A DNA stretch of 64,000 nucleotides, taken from NCBI GenBank assembly GCA_963665705.1, contig OY762448.1, positions 1,736,001 through 1,800,000 on the forward strand, in the 5' to 3' direction. This DNA comes from Saccharicrinis sp963665705 (lineage in GTDB: Bacteria; Bacteroidota; Bacteroidia; Bacteroidales; Marinilabiliaceae). Below are positions 55,333 through 64,000 of this stretch, piece after piece. A model generated the notes under the pieces. It ran no database searches and was not told the origin of the DNA. It saw only the letters and a program-made list of their open reading frames with translations. The position numbers were made by a program, and so were the translations under genes. The stretch's first letter is position 1; each line of letters starts with the position of its first letter.

Positions 55333-56211
55333 ATGCAAAATCAATCATTATTTTATAAAGAGTCAGGAAATGTGAATATTGTAGGATTAGCGATATCCTA
55401 TTTTACATGTTTATTATTTACGATGTTTCTAGGGTATGGTTATTCTATCTTAACCTCTGTTATTCCTATAATTTATGTTAATTTTTTATTGACATTTATA
55501 TTGGGTATTTCATTAGCCTATCTGGTTAAAATTTTAGTTAAATTAACTCATAACAGGCACCGAAAGAGTCAAATTATTTTAGCCATAATAACCGGCTTAA
55601 TGGCTAATTATTTTCAATGGACCACATATGTACTTTATGTTTATATGGGGAGTCTGCCATCATTGAATGAATATTTTCAGAATCTTTATTGGATTATTAT
55701 TCCTAATGGTTTAATTCAAAATATTATTTCCATTAATAAAATAGGGATGTGGAGTGTTTTTGGAATTTCTTTTAGCGGCTCTATTTTAACAATAGTATGG
55801 ATTTTAGAAGCGGTTATTATAGGCCTTATACCTGTTGTTTCAATCATTAAATCTAATATTTTTCCATATTCAGAAAAACAAAACCGATGGTATCCCAAAT
55901 TTATTTTGTGTAAAGATTTTGAGTCGATATCAATGGTTGACAGGTTGATCAAATCGTTAAACAAGGAGCCTGTAAAAGCTATTGAAGAGTTGCAGAAAGA
56001 AAATGGGTTGAGACATTCGAAAATTTATTTGTATTACTTACAAAATGAAGATTATCAATACCTGACTTTCGAAAATATATTTTTTGAAGGACAAGGAAAA
56101 GGTAGTAAGGAGAAAACAGTAATGATAGATAATTATAGAATACCGAATAGTGTGGCCGATGAAATAAAGAATAAGTATGACCACAAACGAGAACGGTATG
56201 AAATCATATAA
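55333..56211 (+). CDS. Four-helix membrane protein of unknown function
   Basis: A 292-residue protein with hydrophobic segments at about 18-40, 45-65, 80-105 and 145-172, and a charged cytosolic C-terminal domain of about 110 residues (FESISMVDRLIKSLNKEPVKAIEELQKENG, and so on). No known domain is recognised. The next gene, also a membrane protein, starts 39 bases later, so they probably form one operon. Function unknown. Confidence 0.65.
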   Translation: MQNQSLFYKESGNVNIVGLAISYFTCLLFTMFLGYGYSILTSVIPIIYVNFLLTFILGISLAYLVKILVKLTHNRHRKSQIILAIITGLMANYFQWTTYVLYVYMGSLPSLNEYFQNLYWIIIPNGLIQNIISINKIGMWSVFGISFSGSILTIVWILEAVIIGLIPVVSIIKSNIFPYSEKQNRWYPKFILCKDFESISMVDRLIKSLNKEPVKAIEELQKENGLRHSKIYLYYLQNEDYQYLTFENIFFEGQGKGSKEKTVMIDNYRIPNSVADEIKNKYDHKRERYEII

Positions 56212-56250
56212 AAAATAGAAGCAAAATATTATAAATCAAACTATAAACTG

Positions 56251-56757
56251 ATGGAAAATAAAGAATTGATAGTAAAAAACGGAGGCTTTCCGCTCACATT
56301 TGTAATTTTTGGATATGCTTTAATCACTTCTGTTTTATTAACAGATTTTCAGTATTGGTATATTTCTATAGTATTAGCGATTATAGGCCTGCTTATAGTT
56401 ACAGCTAAAGACAGACTCCTTTTTAATTTTAAAGATAAAACATTGTATAAATATTCTCAATTCTTATTTTTTAAAAAGGGAGAGTATATTGACTTAAAAG
56501 AAACCGAATACATAGCAATGGTTCGTGTTAATGTATCGCAACGAATGTATGTTCAAAGTATATCAACAACTGTTTCTGAGGTAATGATGGCAACCAACTT
56601 AATCTTTCCAAATAATAAAAGATTACCTATTTATCGAAGAAAATATGAGGAGAGTATGAACCTGAACACTCAAATAGCTAATGGATTACAAATTAAAATT
56701 CTAGACTTATCAACAAGAGAGAAAGTATGGATTGATCCTGTCCCAGTTAAAAACTAA
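56251..56757 (+). CDS. Two-helix membrane protein of unknown function
   Basis: A 168-residue protein with a membrane hairpin at residues 14-55 (LTFVIFGYALITSVLL; WYISIVLAIIGLLIVT) and a beta-rich cytosolic part from about 60 (LLFNFKDKTLYKYSQFLFFKKGEYIDL) that looks like a bacterial PH-type domain. No family recognised for certain. Second gene of the pair beginning at 55333. Confidence 0.6.
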   Translation: MENKELIVKNGGFPLTFVIFGYALITSVLLTDFQYWYISIVLAIIGLLIVTAKDRLLFNFKDKTLYKYSQFLFFKKGEYIDLKETEYIAMVRVNVSQRMYVQSISTTVSEVMMATNLIFPNNKRLPIYRRKYEESMNLNTQIANGLQIKILDLSTREKVWIDPVPVKN

Positions 56758-56894
56758 AGTAAGTAGCGATAAACGTTTCAACTAGGTGTTAATTTAAGTC
56801 TAAACCTATTTCTTCTATCTGTTTATTCATTTCGAATGTAAAAAAATATAAATTACCATTCTTCACTTTAATATAAAATTTCCTTTTGTTTTGA

Positions 56895-56924
56895 TTGGAA
56901 ATTAAAAAGCATTTATCAACTTTG
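56895..56924 (+). promoter_or_regulatory. Promoter of the 143-residue membrane protein gene
   Basis: TTG at 56895-56897, 19 bases, then caactttg at 56917-56924 (TAnnTTTG with one mismatch), 35 bases before the start. Confidence 0.5.
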
Positions 56925-56959
56925 CAGCTTTAAATCTTTAATCCAAATATAAATTCGAA

Positions 56960-57391
56960 ATGAAGAACGAAAACATTGCAAGAATTGCAAATTACATATC
57001 TGCTGTTATTGTCTTGAGTATGGGTATTATTTACCTTTTTAAAGGTAGTTTTATGCCTTATCACAGCGAGGCCGTTTCTGTACCATGGGAAGAAGTAAGT
57101 AAACCTTTTCAATATTTAATTTTAGCACTAATGCGAGTTGTTGGTGGTGGTTATATAGGAGCAGCTATTGTTATTGTAATATTGCAACGAAACTTTGCAG
57201 TAACTAATAAATCGTGGGTATGCTCTCTCATTTTAATTCATGGCTTGATTGTGAGTATAACAAGTCTGTATGCAACATTGATTATTCGATTTAATTCACC
57301 AGGTGAACCTCCAACAACTTTAGCAATTGTATTATCTGTATTAATAATTATAGGATGTGTTTTTAATCATAAAGCAATTAAGGATAGTTGA
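56960..57391 (+). CDS. Four-helix small membrane protein
   Basis: A 143-residue protein with four hydrophobic helices: about 8-28, 48-75, 88-108 and 122-138. A conserved-looking RVVGGGYIGAAIVIVIL sits in the second. Family not recognised. It has its own promoter and is convergent with the haem-binding gene. Confidence 0.6.
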   Translation: MKNENIARIANYISAVIVLSMGIIYLFKGSFMPYHSEAVSVPWEEVSKPFQYLILALMRVVGGGYIGAAIVIVILQRNFAVTNKSWVCSLILIHGLIVSITSLYATLIIRFNSPGEPPTTLAIVLSVLIIIGCVFNHKAIKDS

Positions 57392-57466
57392 TTTTATAGG
57401 AGTTTTAATAAAAAGAAATACTCTAAAAATGGAGTGGGGTTGGATTATATGATCAATGTGTAATTA

Positions 57467-57937
57467 TTATTCAGCCTCTTTTAATAGTTTTTCTGAATAA
57501 TTATCTATCCAATCTTTTATAGTTTTGATTTGCGCTGCACTTAATTTAGCATCCTGATGAATAAAGGTGTAAGCTTTTAAAGGCATTTTTTTCTCTGATA
57601 TTTCTTCACCCATTTCATCAAGCATAGCTATTTTATCATATACATCCATTGATTGCCAATCTGAAAAATTTAATTCACTCTTACCTTCTTTAATATGGCA
57701 GTCAATCATCCATGATACAGGTGCTATTTTATGATACCACTTGTAATTAGTTTGATTTGAATGACAATCAAAACAAGATACGCTGAGCAAATTTTTTATG
57801 TTGGCAGGTACTTCCACATCATTTACTATGTGCTTATTCCCAACGCCCATTTCATTTTTTGATGGTTGAAAAAATTGAATGATAATAAAAAAGGCAAGTA
57901 TAATAATGAATAAATATTTTTTTGATTTTTGTTTCAT
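57467..57937 (-). CDS. Secreted haem-binding protein (Haem_bd type)
   Basis: A 156-residue protein anchored or exported by an N-terminal hydrophobic helix (YLFIIILAFFIIIQFF). It has the c-type heme motif CFDCH at about residue 55-59, followed by the family-typical SNQTNYKWYHKIAPVSWMIDCHIKEGKSELNFS, with a second Cys-His pair, and a C-terminal KTIKDWIDN helix. The Haem_bd family is common in Bacteroidota, probably with a role in envelope electron transfer. A second CxxCH gene lies 219 bases upstream on the same strand. Confidence 0.85.
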   Translation of the reverse strand: MKQKSKKYLFIIILAFFIIIQFFQPSKNEMGVGNKHIVNDVEVPANIKNLLSVSCFDCHSNQTNYKWYHKIAPVSWMIDCHIKEGKSELNFSDWQSMDVYDKIAMLDEMGEEISEKKMPLKAYTFIHQDAKLSAAQIKTIKDWIDNYSEKLLKEAE

Positions 57938-58050
57938 ACACTTTAATGTTTATTCCATTACCAAATAGAAGCTTTAATAATCCTTATTCTCCAGTTTGAA
58001 GTTTTAAAATACATCTCAGGCTTATATAGGTGGCGTTTTTTATAAATTAA

Positions 58051-58097
58051 CCAACTCTCTCCGAAAATATATGATAAATTTTATCGGAGAGAGTTGG
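58051..58097 (-). terminator. Hairpin after the second CxxCH gene
   Basis: 14-bp perfect stem ccaactctctccga / tcggagagagttgg with a 19-nt loop between the two haem-binding genes; probably ends the upstream minus-strand gene. Confidence 0.65.
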
Positions 58098-58156
58098 AAT
58101 TATAGTGGTTTGCAATAGGTGGTAATACTAGATCTTATATAATATATATTTTTTGT

Positions 58157-58549
58157 CTATTGTGGAGTTTCTAATTCAGTAGTAATCCAGTTGTAAATCA
58201 ATTCTTTTTCTTCATCAGTTAATTTTTTGTCAGGATTACGTTTAATATATTTTTTTGGAGGCATTTTATCCTCTTTAATTTCTTTCTCTATTTTTTTTAA
58301 AGTAGATATTTTCTTCACCTTAGTAAGTTCGTTTAATGTTGCAAAATTTACCTTTTTCTTAGCAATGAAATTTTTTGCATCACTATGATGGCAGTCAAAA
58401 CATGCTTTCTTTAAAATGGGTTTCAGATCATCAGGTAGTTCCCTTTTTTCTGATGTTGTTAATTGAATTGAACTTTCTTTTTCCTGAACCGAGAAACTTA
58501 ATAAGGTAGTGATTAGAATTGTTCCTGCTATGATTTTGAAGTAATGCAT
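58157..58549 (-). CDS. Small periplasmic CxxCH (c-type haem) protein
   Basis: A 130-residue exported protein: signal ITTLLSFSV, then PILKKACFDCHHSDA with one c-type heme motif (about residue 51), a Lys-rich middle and the common DEEKELIYNWITTEL end. It resembles small cytochrome-c/planctomycete-type domains and the Haem_bd family. Together with the next gene downstream it may form a small envelope electron-transfer unit, although a hairpin separates them. Confidence 0.8.
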   Translation of the reverse strand: MHYFKIIAGTILITTLLSFSVQEKESSIQLTTSEKRELPDDLKPILKKACFDCHHSDAKNFIAKKKVNFATLNELTKVKKISTLKKIEKEIKEDKMPPKKYIKRNPDKKLTDEEKELIYNWITTELETPQ

Positions 58550-58871
58550 ATTGATTCTTTTAACGATAAATAAAAATAACCAGTAACATGAGTGTTGTTT
58601 TCATTATCATGGTTGAAAATAAACTGTTATTAAATAACGCATAAAATCATTGAAAAATCAAGAGTTAATAAGGAAATACTTTTTGTGTAATAGTTTTGAT
58701 TACTAAATTCTATACCGTTAATTCAGGCTAGGCTTGTAGAGCGATCAGGATCAGATATTTTATCTGTATTGATGCATAAAACGGATTTTTATAAGAATTG
58801 AACGGATATTAGTAATGTCTGCATGATACTAATCCAGCATCTTTGTATCAAACCAATAAAAGTTTAAGTAT
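58550..58871. other. Gap between the CxxCH gene and azoreductase
   Basis: 322 AT-rich bases between divergent genes; must hold both promoters. catctttg at about 58839 is a one-mismatch -7 box for the azoreductase. Nothing else seen. Confidence 0.5.
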
Positions 58872-59480
58872 ATGCAAATATTAATAGTAAAATATCTACC
58901 CTCATCAGAAAAGTCGAATACCTTAAATCTGTTAAAACATTTAAAATTTGAATTAGGAGATCATAAATATACAGAGCTGGATTTAATAGAAAATCCTCCA
59001 AAATTTCACGATGTGGAAACAATGGAAGCCTATAAGGTACGAAATTTTGGAGGAGAGCAGCTCAATGCGAAACAAAGTGCTGCTATAAAAACTATGGATG
59101 ATATGTCACAGCAATTTATTGCTGCAGATTTTATTGTTTTAGTTACACCAATGCATAATTTTTCGTTGCCAGGAATTGTAAAAACATATTTTGACGTAGT
59201 GATGCAAAGCGGACTGGCATTTAAATATGTTGGAGACGAGCAAATAGGCCTAATGGATAAAGCAAAGTTTTTAACCATATATACAAGCATGGGTTCATAT
59301 AAAGGAGGATATGGATTCATGGATAACCTTAGAACCATTGTTAAAATTGAATTGGACTTTATGGGAATTAAGGAATACGAATTTGTAAATGCCAGTACTG
59401 GAAATAAAACTACATATGATCTTCATATGGAAAAGGCAAAAAATAAAATTACTGAAGTATGTCAAAAATGGCTAAATTAA
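58872..59480 (+). CDS. FMN-dependent NADH:quinone/azo reductase (AzoR-like)
   Basis: A 202-residue flavodoxin-like enzyme reducing quinones or azo bonds with NAD(P)H. Seen are the N-terminal QILIVKYLPSSEKSNTLNLL (flavin phosphate loop), VLVTPMHNFSLPGIVKTYFD in the centre, and YTSMGSYKGGYGFMDNL near the flavin ring. Length is that of AzoR. A solitary gene closed by a strong terminator. Confidence 0.92.
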   Translation: MQILIVKYLPSSEKSNTLNLLKHLKFELGDHKYTELDLIENPPKFHDVETMEAYKVRNFGGEQLNAKQSAAIKTMDDMSQQFIAADFIVLVTPMHNFSLPGIVKTYFDVVMQSGLAFKYVGDEQIGLMDKAKFLTIYTSMGSYKGGYGFMDNLRTIVKIELDFMGIKEYEFVNASTGNKTTYDLHMEKAKNKITEVCQKWLN

Positions 59481-59531
59481 AATAGGTTAAACGATATACA
59501 AAAATTACTTTTACTCACATCAACTAAATTG

Positions 59532-59571
59532 AAAAAAACCAGGTGTTTTATAAAAAACATCTGGTTTTTTT
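59532..59571 (+). terminator. Terminator after azoreductase
   Basis: Long stem aaaaaaccaggtgtttt / aaaacatctggtttttt (one wobble) with a 4-nt loop and T-run. Confidence 0.9.
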
Positions 59572-59712
59572 ATTTTCTAATAGGCTGGGTTTATGGTTAA
59601 CTTATCAAGAATTAATGTTATTCAAATCTCTACAAAACCATATAATTATCTTATTATCATATAGGTTTGTAATAATTTTCTTTTTACATTTAGTTCAACA
59701 TAACCATTAGAT

Positions 59713-62700
59713 ATGCTTGAGAAGATTATAAGATTTAGTATTCAAAACAAACTCATTGTAATTCTTTTTACACTTACTATAGTAGGGTTTGGATTATTTT
59801 CTATTTATAAAATTCCTGTTGGTACAGTACCTGATATTACGAATAATCAGGTACAGGTAATCACTACATCCGGAAATCTTTCAACACAGGAAATAGAACA
59901 GTTTATTACGACTCCGGTAGAGATGGAGATGGCTAATTTACCAGGTGTTATGGAGATCAGATCAATCTCTAAATTTGGTATTTCATTAGTTACTGTGGTT
60001 TTTGAAGAAGAAATGGGCACTTATTTACCTCGTCAATTGATTGCAGAAAAAATAAAAAGTGCATCAGAGCAAATACCTGAAAGTTATGGAAGGCCTGAAA
60101 TGGGTCCTATTTCAACAGGGCTTGGTGAAATATATCAATATATACTTGACGTAAAACCCGGCTTTGAAAAAAATTATTCACCAATGGATTTGCGTACCAT
60201 ACAGGATTGGATTGTGAAAAGACGATTAACAGGTGTTACGGGTGTTGTGGAAGTGAATAGTTGGGGCGGTTATTTAAAACAATACGAAATTGCTTTGGAT
60301 CCTTTATTATTACAAAGTTTAAATGTTAGTTTAATAGAAGTTTATAGTGCTATAGAGAATAATAATAATATTAGTGGGGGATCCTATATTGAAAAAAATA
60401 ATCAAAGCTATTTTATAAGGGGGGATGGGCAGGTTAAGAGTATTGACGATATTAAAAACATAGTGATAAAGTCAAATGCCGGAGTTCCTGTTTATATTAA
60501 AGATGTGGCTAGAATTCATTGGGGGCATGCCAATAGATTTGGTGCCATTACTGCCAATGGAAAAGGTGAAACTATACTGGGGCAGGTAATGATGCTTAAA
60601 AATGCAAACTCAAAAGAAGTAATTAAAGCTGTAAAAGAACGCGTTGATGAGATTCAAAAAAACTTACCAGAGGGTGTTTTTATTAATCCGGTTTTAGAAC
60701 GAGGTGAATTAATTGGTAAAACATCATTTACCGTTGCTGAAAATTTAATATTAGGAGCGCTTATTGTTTTTATTACAGTTTTATTATTGTTAGGAAACAT
60801 CAGGTCTGCATTGGTTATAGCCTCAATGATTCCTTTGGCTTTATTGTTCACTATTTCAATGATGTACATTTTTGGTATAGATGCAAATTTAATGAGTTTG
60901 GGAGCTCTTGATTTCGGAATAATCATTGATGGGGCTGTTATTATTGTTGAGTTTATTGTGCTTCGAATGACCCAAATGTCAGCAGAAATACAGAATTCAA
61001 AAAGTGAAGAAAAGCGAGTTCTATTTGAAAAGATAGCTAATGAAGGCGCTTCAAAAATGATGAAATCTGCTATTTTTGGCCAGGTCATTATTCTTATTGT
61101 ATTTATCCCTATTTTATCACTTCAGGGGGTTGAGGGTAAAATGTTCCATCCGATGGCTTTATCCTTTTCATTTGCCATTATAGGTGCTATGATCATGGGA
61201 TTAACATGGCTTCCTGTAGCATCATCTTTATTTTTAAGACCCGGTGATTTAAATAAAAAGAGCTTATCGGTTTGGCTGTTAGATAAGATATATAAATCAT
61301 ACCATCCAGTCATTAAATGGTCCTGCGGGCATAAGAGAATTGTATTAAGTGCGGCTCTTATTTCGTTAGTTATTACAGGTTTTATATTTTTTAAAATAGG
61401 AGGAGAGTTTGTTCCTACTCTGGATGAAGGTGATTTTGTAATTCAACCGGCTCTAAAAACGGGTACTTCTCTGTCTGAAACAGTTCGTATGACCACGAAG
61501 ATGGAAAATATCTTAATTGATCAATTTCCAGATGAGGTAAATCAGATTGTTTGTCGTATTGGCGCTGCTGAAGTTCCAACTGATCCGATGTCGATGGAAG
61601 AGATTGATATGATTATTAAACTCCATCCAAAAGATGAATGGAAAAAAGCTAAGGATAAGGAAGGATTAGCTGTTGCCTTTAAAGATGCTTTAAGTATAAT
61701 TCCGGGTATCGAATATGAGTTTACGCAGCCCATTGAAATGCGATTTAATGAGTTAATTACCGGAGTTAGATCAGACATCGCTATTAAAATATATGGCGAG
61801 GATTTAGATTATATAAATGCTAAGGCCAATGAAATTAAAGACTTGATTAGTGGTGTTTCTGGTGCTGGCGATGTAATACTGGAAAAAACCACAGGTTTAC
61901 CTCAGGTTAAAGTTAGCTATAACAGACGCCAGTTAGCCAGTTATAATGTGGATGTAAATATGTTGAATACCTATTTGTCTTCAGCATTTGGTGGTAAAAT
62001 TGCAGGTGTTGTTTTCGAAGGCGAAAGACGTTTCGATATTGTTATGCGTTTGCAGAATATCAATAGAACAGATATTCAGGATATTCGTAATTTATTGGTT
62101 ACTATTCCTTCCGGAGCACAGATCCCTTTATCTGAATTTGCAGATATTGAATATACCAAAGGTCCTGCAAAAATTTCACGAGATAATACACGTCGTAGAG
62201 TAGTAGTAAGTGTGAATGTAAGAAACAGGGATTTACAATCGGTAGTTGAGGATATCAGAGTGGTAATTGATCACCATGTAAAATTAAAACCTGGTAATTT
62301 CATAGAATATGGAGGGCAGTTTGAAAATTTACAGAATGCCTCAAAGAGGTTGCTTCTTGCTGTCCCGGTAGCTCTATTGCTCATTTTTATATTTCTTCAT
62401 TTTGCATTTCAGTCGTTTAAAGATGCTTTAATGATTTTTACCGCCATTCCATTGGCAACCGTAGGGGGCGTATTTTTACTATGGCTAAGAGGTATGCCTT
62501 TTAGTGTTTCGGCCGGAGTTGGGTTTATTGCTTTATTTGGAATTGCTGTATTAAATGGAATCGTTTTGATTGAACATTTAAAAGAACTTCAGAAAAAAGG
62601 AACTTTAACAATGCGCGAAGTTATTATTCAAGGAACTAAAGATCGGTTACGACCTGTTTTGTTAACAGCTGGAGCTGCAGCTATGGGATTTTTACCGATG

Positions 62701-64000
62701 GCTGTTTCAACTGGTGCTGGTGCTGAAGTTCAAAGACCATTGGCAACTGTGGTCATTGGTGGATTAGTTACATCAACTATGCTGACCATGATTGCCTTAC
62801 CTTTGTTTTTCGAGATCTTTTACAATGTAGTTGGAATTCGCTTTTTCCCGTTTCGATTCTTGCGCTCAAAAATAACTGTCATCTTAATACTGTTATTAAC
62901 AACTACATCATTATTAAGTCAGCAAAAAGAATTAGATCTTCAGAAAATAAAACAAATCGCGTTAGATAACAATAAGCAAATTAAAGCTTACGGATTAAAA
63001 TCAGCTGAAGCCAAAGCGTTAGCTAAAACTGCATTTTCTATCCCCAAAACTAACATTAGTTATGGAATGGATGAAAATAATATTGCAGAAAATAATCATC
63101 CTTTAAAAGTATGGGGAGTAGAACAGTCATTTGCTTTTCCAACCCTATACACTGCACAACGCAAGGCTAATAACTATTCAACTTCTATTGTACAATCTCA
63201 ATTTGAGCTTGAAAAAAATAGAGTTTTAAAAGAGGTTTCACTCCTTTACTTTGAGTGTGTATTATTACGTAATAAAGTGAAAATTTATATGCAATTAGAT
63301 AGTACTTATAATCATTTGTTACATCAGTTTGCCAGAAGATTAGAATTAAAGGATGCCAGTAAACTTGAATACCTGAATATTAAGTCAAAGAAAAATGAAG
63401 TTTCATATCAACTTAAGGATCTGGAAGTATCTTATGAAAAATCATATCAAAGACTAAAAATGTTGATAAACTATTCGTCAGATTTTACAGTACCGGAACA
63501 ATTGGAAATTTTCACTCAAAGCACAGCAATTTCAGATTCGATGCTTATTCATAATTTCTTCCAATTTCAAAATAAATATGCTGAATCACTAATAAGAGTT
63601 GAACAGAATAAAGCATTACCTGAGTTTTCTGTAAATTATTTTTTAGGATCAAATACCTATGAAAATGCTCAAAATTATAGTGGTTTTGAAGTAGGTATAG
63701 CTATTCCTTTATTTTATGGTAGTTATAGAAATACCATTAAATCAGCAAAAATAGCTTACGATGCTCAACAATTAATTATGGAAAATGATAAGGCAGAAGT
63801 AAAATTGAAGATGAATGCTTTAAATGCTGATAAATTGAAATATGATTTAAGAATAAAACAATATAAAGAAACGGAATTGCCATTGGCAGAGGAAATAGAA
63901 CGGGCTGCTTTAAAGGCTTATAAAATGCAGGAAATTGATTTTTTAAGGTTTGCTAATAGTATGGAATCAGCCATTAAAATAAAATCAGATTATTGCGATG
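59713..64000 (+). CDS. CusA/CzcA heavy-metal RND pump fused to TolC-like domain (3' end cut)
   Basis: The frame opens at ATG 59713 and remains open to the window end (1,429 residues visible). The first ~1,040 residues are a heavy-metal RND transporter: MLEKIIRFSIQNKLIV start, PVGTVPDITNNQVQV, the proton-relay helix LDFGIIIDGAVIIVE with Asp400, Asp406 and Glu413, GGEFVPTLDEGDF, and GFLPMAVSTGAGAEVQRPLAT. After a second hydrophobic segment (VILILLLTTTSLLSQQ) near residue 1,060, the rest is helical like TolC-family outer-membrane channels. The fusion puts inner-membrane pump and channel in one chain, as seen in other Bacteroidota. Probable export of Cu+/Ag+ or divalent cations. Confidence 0.93.
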   Translation, partial: MLEKIIRFSIQNKLIVILFTLTIVGFGLFSIYKIPVGTVPDITNNQVQVITTSGNLSTQEIEQFITTPVEMEMANLPGVMEIRSISKFGISLVTVVFEEEMGTYLPRQLIAEKIKSASEQIPESYGRPEMGPISTGLGEIYQYILDVKPGFEKNYSPMDLRTIQDWIVKRRLTGVTGVVEVNSWGGYLKQYEIALDPLLLQSLNVSLIEVYSAIENNNNISGGSYIEKNNQSYFIRGDGQVKSIDDIKNIVIKSNAGVPVYIKDVARIHWGHANRFGAITANGKGETILGQVMMLKNANSKEVIKAVKERVDEIQKNLPEGVFINPVLERGELIGKTSFTVAENLILGALIVFITVLLLLGNIRSALVIASMIPLALLFTISMMYIFGIDANLMSLGALDFGIIIDGAVIIVEFIVLRMTQMSAEIQNSKSEEKRVLFEKIANEGASKMMKSAIFGQVIILIVFIPILSLQGVEGKMFHPMALSFSFAIIGAMIMGLTWLPVASSLFLRPGDLNKKSLSVWLLDKIYKSYHPVIKWSCGHKRIVLSAALISLVITGFIFFKIGGEFVPTLDEGDFVIQPALKTGTSLSETVRMTTKMENILIDQFPDEVNQIVCRIGAAEVPTDPMSMEEIDMIIKLHPKDEWKKAKDKEGLAVAFKDALSIIPGIEYEFTQPIEMRFNELITGVRSDIAIKIYGEDLDYINAKANEIKDLISGVSGAGDVILEKTTGLPQVKVSYNRRQLASYNVDVNMLNTYLSSAFGGKIAGVVFEGERRFDIVMRLQNINRTDIQDIRNLLVTIPSGAQIPLSEFADIEYTKGPAKISRDNTRRRVVVSVNVRNRDLQSVVEDIRVVIDHHVKLKPGNFIEYGGQFENLQNASKRLLLAVPVALLLIFIFLHFAFQSFKDALMIFTAIPLATVGGVFLLWLRGMPFSVSAGVGFIALFGIAVLNGIVLIEHLKELQKKGTLTMREVIIQGTKDRLRPVLLTAGAAAMGFLPMAVSTGAGAEVQRPLATVVIGGLVTSTMLTMIALPLFFEIFYNVVGIRFFPFRFLRSKITVILILLLTTTSLLSQQKELDLQKIKQIALDNNKQIKAYGLKSAEAKALAKTAFSIPKTNISYGMDENNIAENNHPLKVWGVEQSFAFPTLYTAQRKANNYSTSIVQSQFELEKNRVLKEVSLLYFECVLLRNKVKIYMQLDSTYNHLLHQFARRLELKDASKLEYLNIKSKKNEVSYQLKDLEVSYEKSYQRLKMLINYSSDFTVPEQLEIFTQSTAISDSMLIHNFFQFQNKYAESLIRVEQNKALPEFSVNYFLGSNTYENAQNYSGFEVGIAIPLFYGSYRNTIKSAKIAYDAQQLIMENDKAEVKLKMNALNADKLKYDLRIKQYKETELPLAEEIERAALKAYKMQEIDFLRFANSMESAIKIKSDYCD

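Overview
The window is AT-rich chromosomal DNA from a member of the Bacteroidota. The evidence is: promoters of the TTG-N19/21-TAnnTTTG type, few Shine-Dalgarno sequences, a TonB-dependent receptor with a carboxypeptidase-like N-terminal domain, surface lipoproteins with an acidic stretch after the lipobox cysteine, DUF4293/DUF349/RapZ-fusion genes typical of that phylum, and a CusA-TolC fusion. A marine or sediment member of the Marinilabiliales/Marinifilaceae is my best guess for a finer placement; that is inference. No rRNA, tRNA, CRISPR array or prophage was seen.

Layout. 1-6.6 kb: the 3' part of a class III fructose-1,6-bisphosphatase, a DUF554 membrane protein, then a compact sugar-salvage-like operon (APH-type sugar kinase fused to a RapZ C-terminal domain, a 46-residue Cys/Lys-rich protein, a MurU-like nucleotidyltransferase) and NhaA. 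6.6-12.4 kb: a small HTH protein, PAP2 phosphatase, diacylglycerol kinase-like lipid kinase, YidC and CTP synthase. 12.5-20.8 kb: a minus-strand heme operon, hemA-hemC-hemD-hemB-hemL-hemE, followed by a small membrane gene and hemF, which together run from glutamyl-tRNA to protoporphyrinogen IX. 20.8-35.6 kb: housekeeping genes (DUF349 protein, trmD, AddB-like nuclease, sucA-sucB, DUF4293, nucleoside phosphorylase, transglutaminase-like protein), interrupted by a 1.5 kb non-coding stretch with mobile-looking repeats. 35.7-37.2 kb: a PepD-type dipeptidase. 37.2-39.2 kb: a 2 kb repeat-rich non-coding region.

39.2-45.2 kb: a four-gene iron/siderophore operon (esterase, PepSY membrane protein, TonB-dependent receptor, surface lipoprotein) that resembles the Bacteroides Xus xenosiderophore system with an added esterase. 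45.4-52.1 kb: a lipid-anchored nitroreductase, two small secreted proteins separated by an attC-like palindrome, a Trm11-like methyltransferase, an unknown secreted protein and a TPR/LytS-type sensor kinase. 52.3-54.6 kb: a metal module (GNAT-YoaP protein, Fur-family regulator, His-rich CDF exporter) with a 19-bp palindrome between regulator and exporter. 54.8-59.5 kb: small envelope proteins, two haem-binding CxxCH proteins and an azoreductase. 59.7-64 kb: a CusA/CzcA heavy-metal RND pump fused to a TolC-like domain, cut by the window edge.

The strongest candidates for something new are the kinase-RapZ fusion operon, the Xus-like locus with its esterase, the attC-like site, and several families of palindromic non-coding repeats. 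The gene functions are mostly inferred from recognisable motifs and gene order; no database search was possible.
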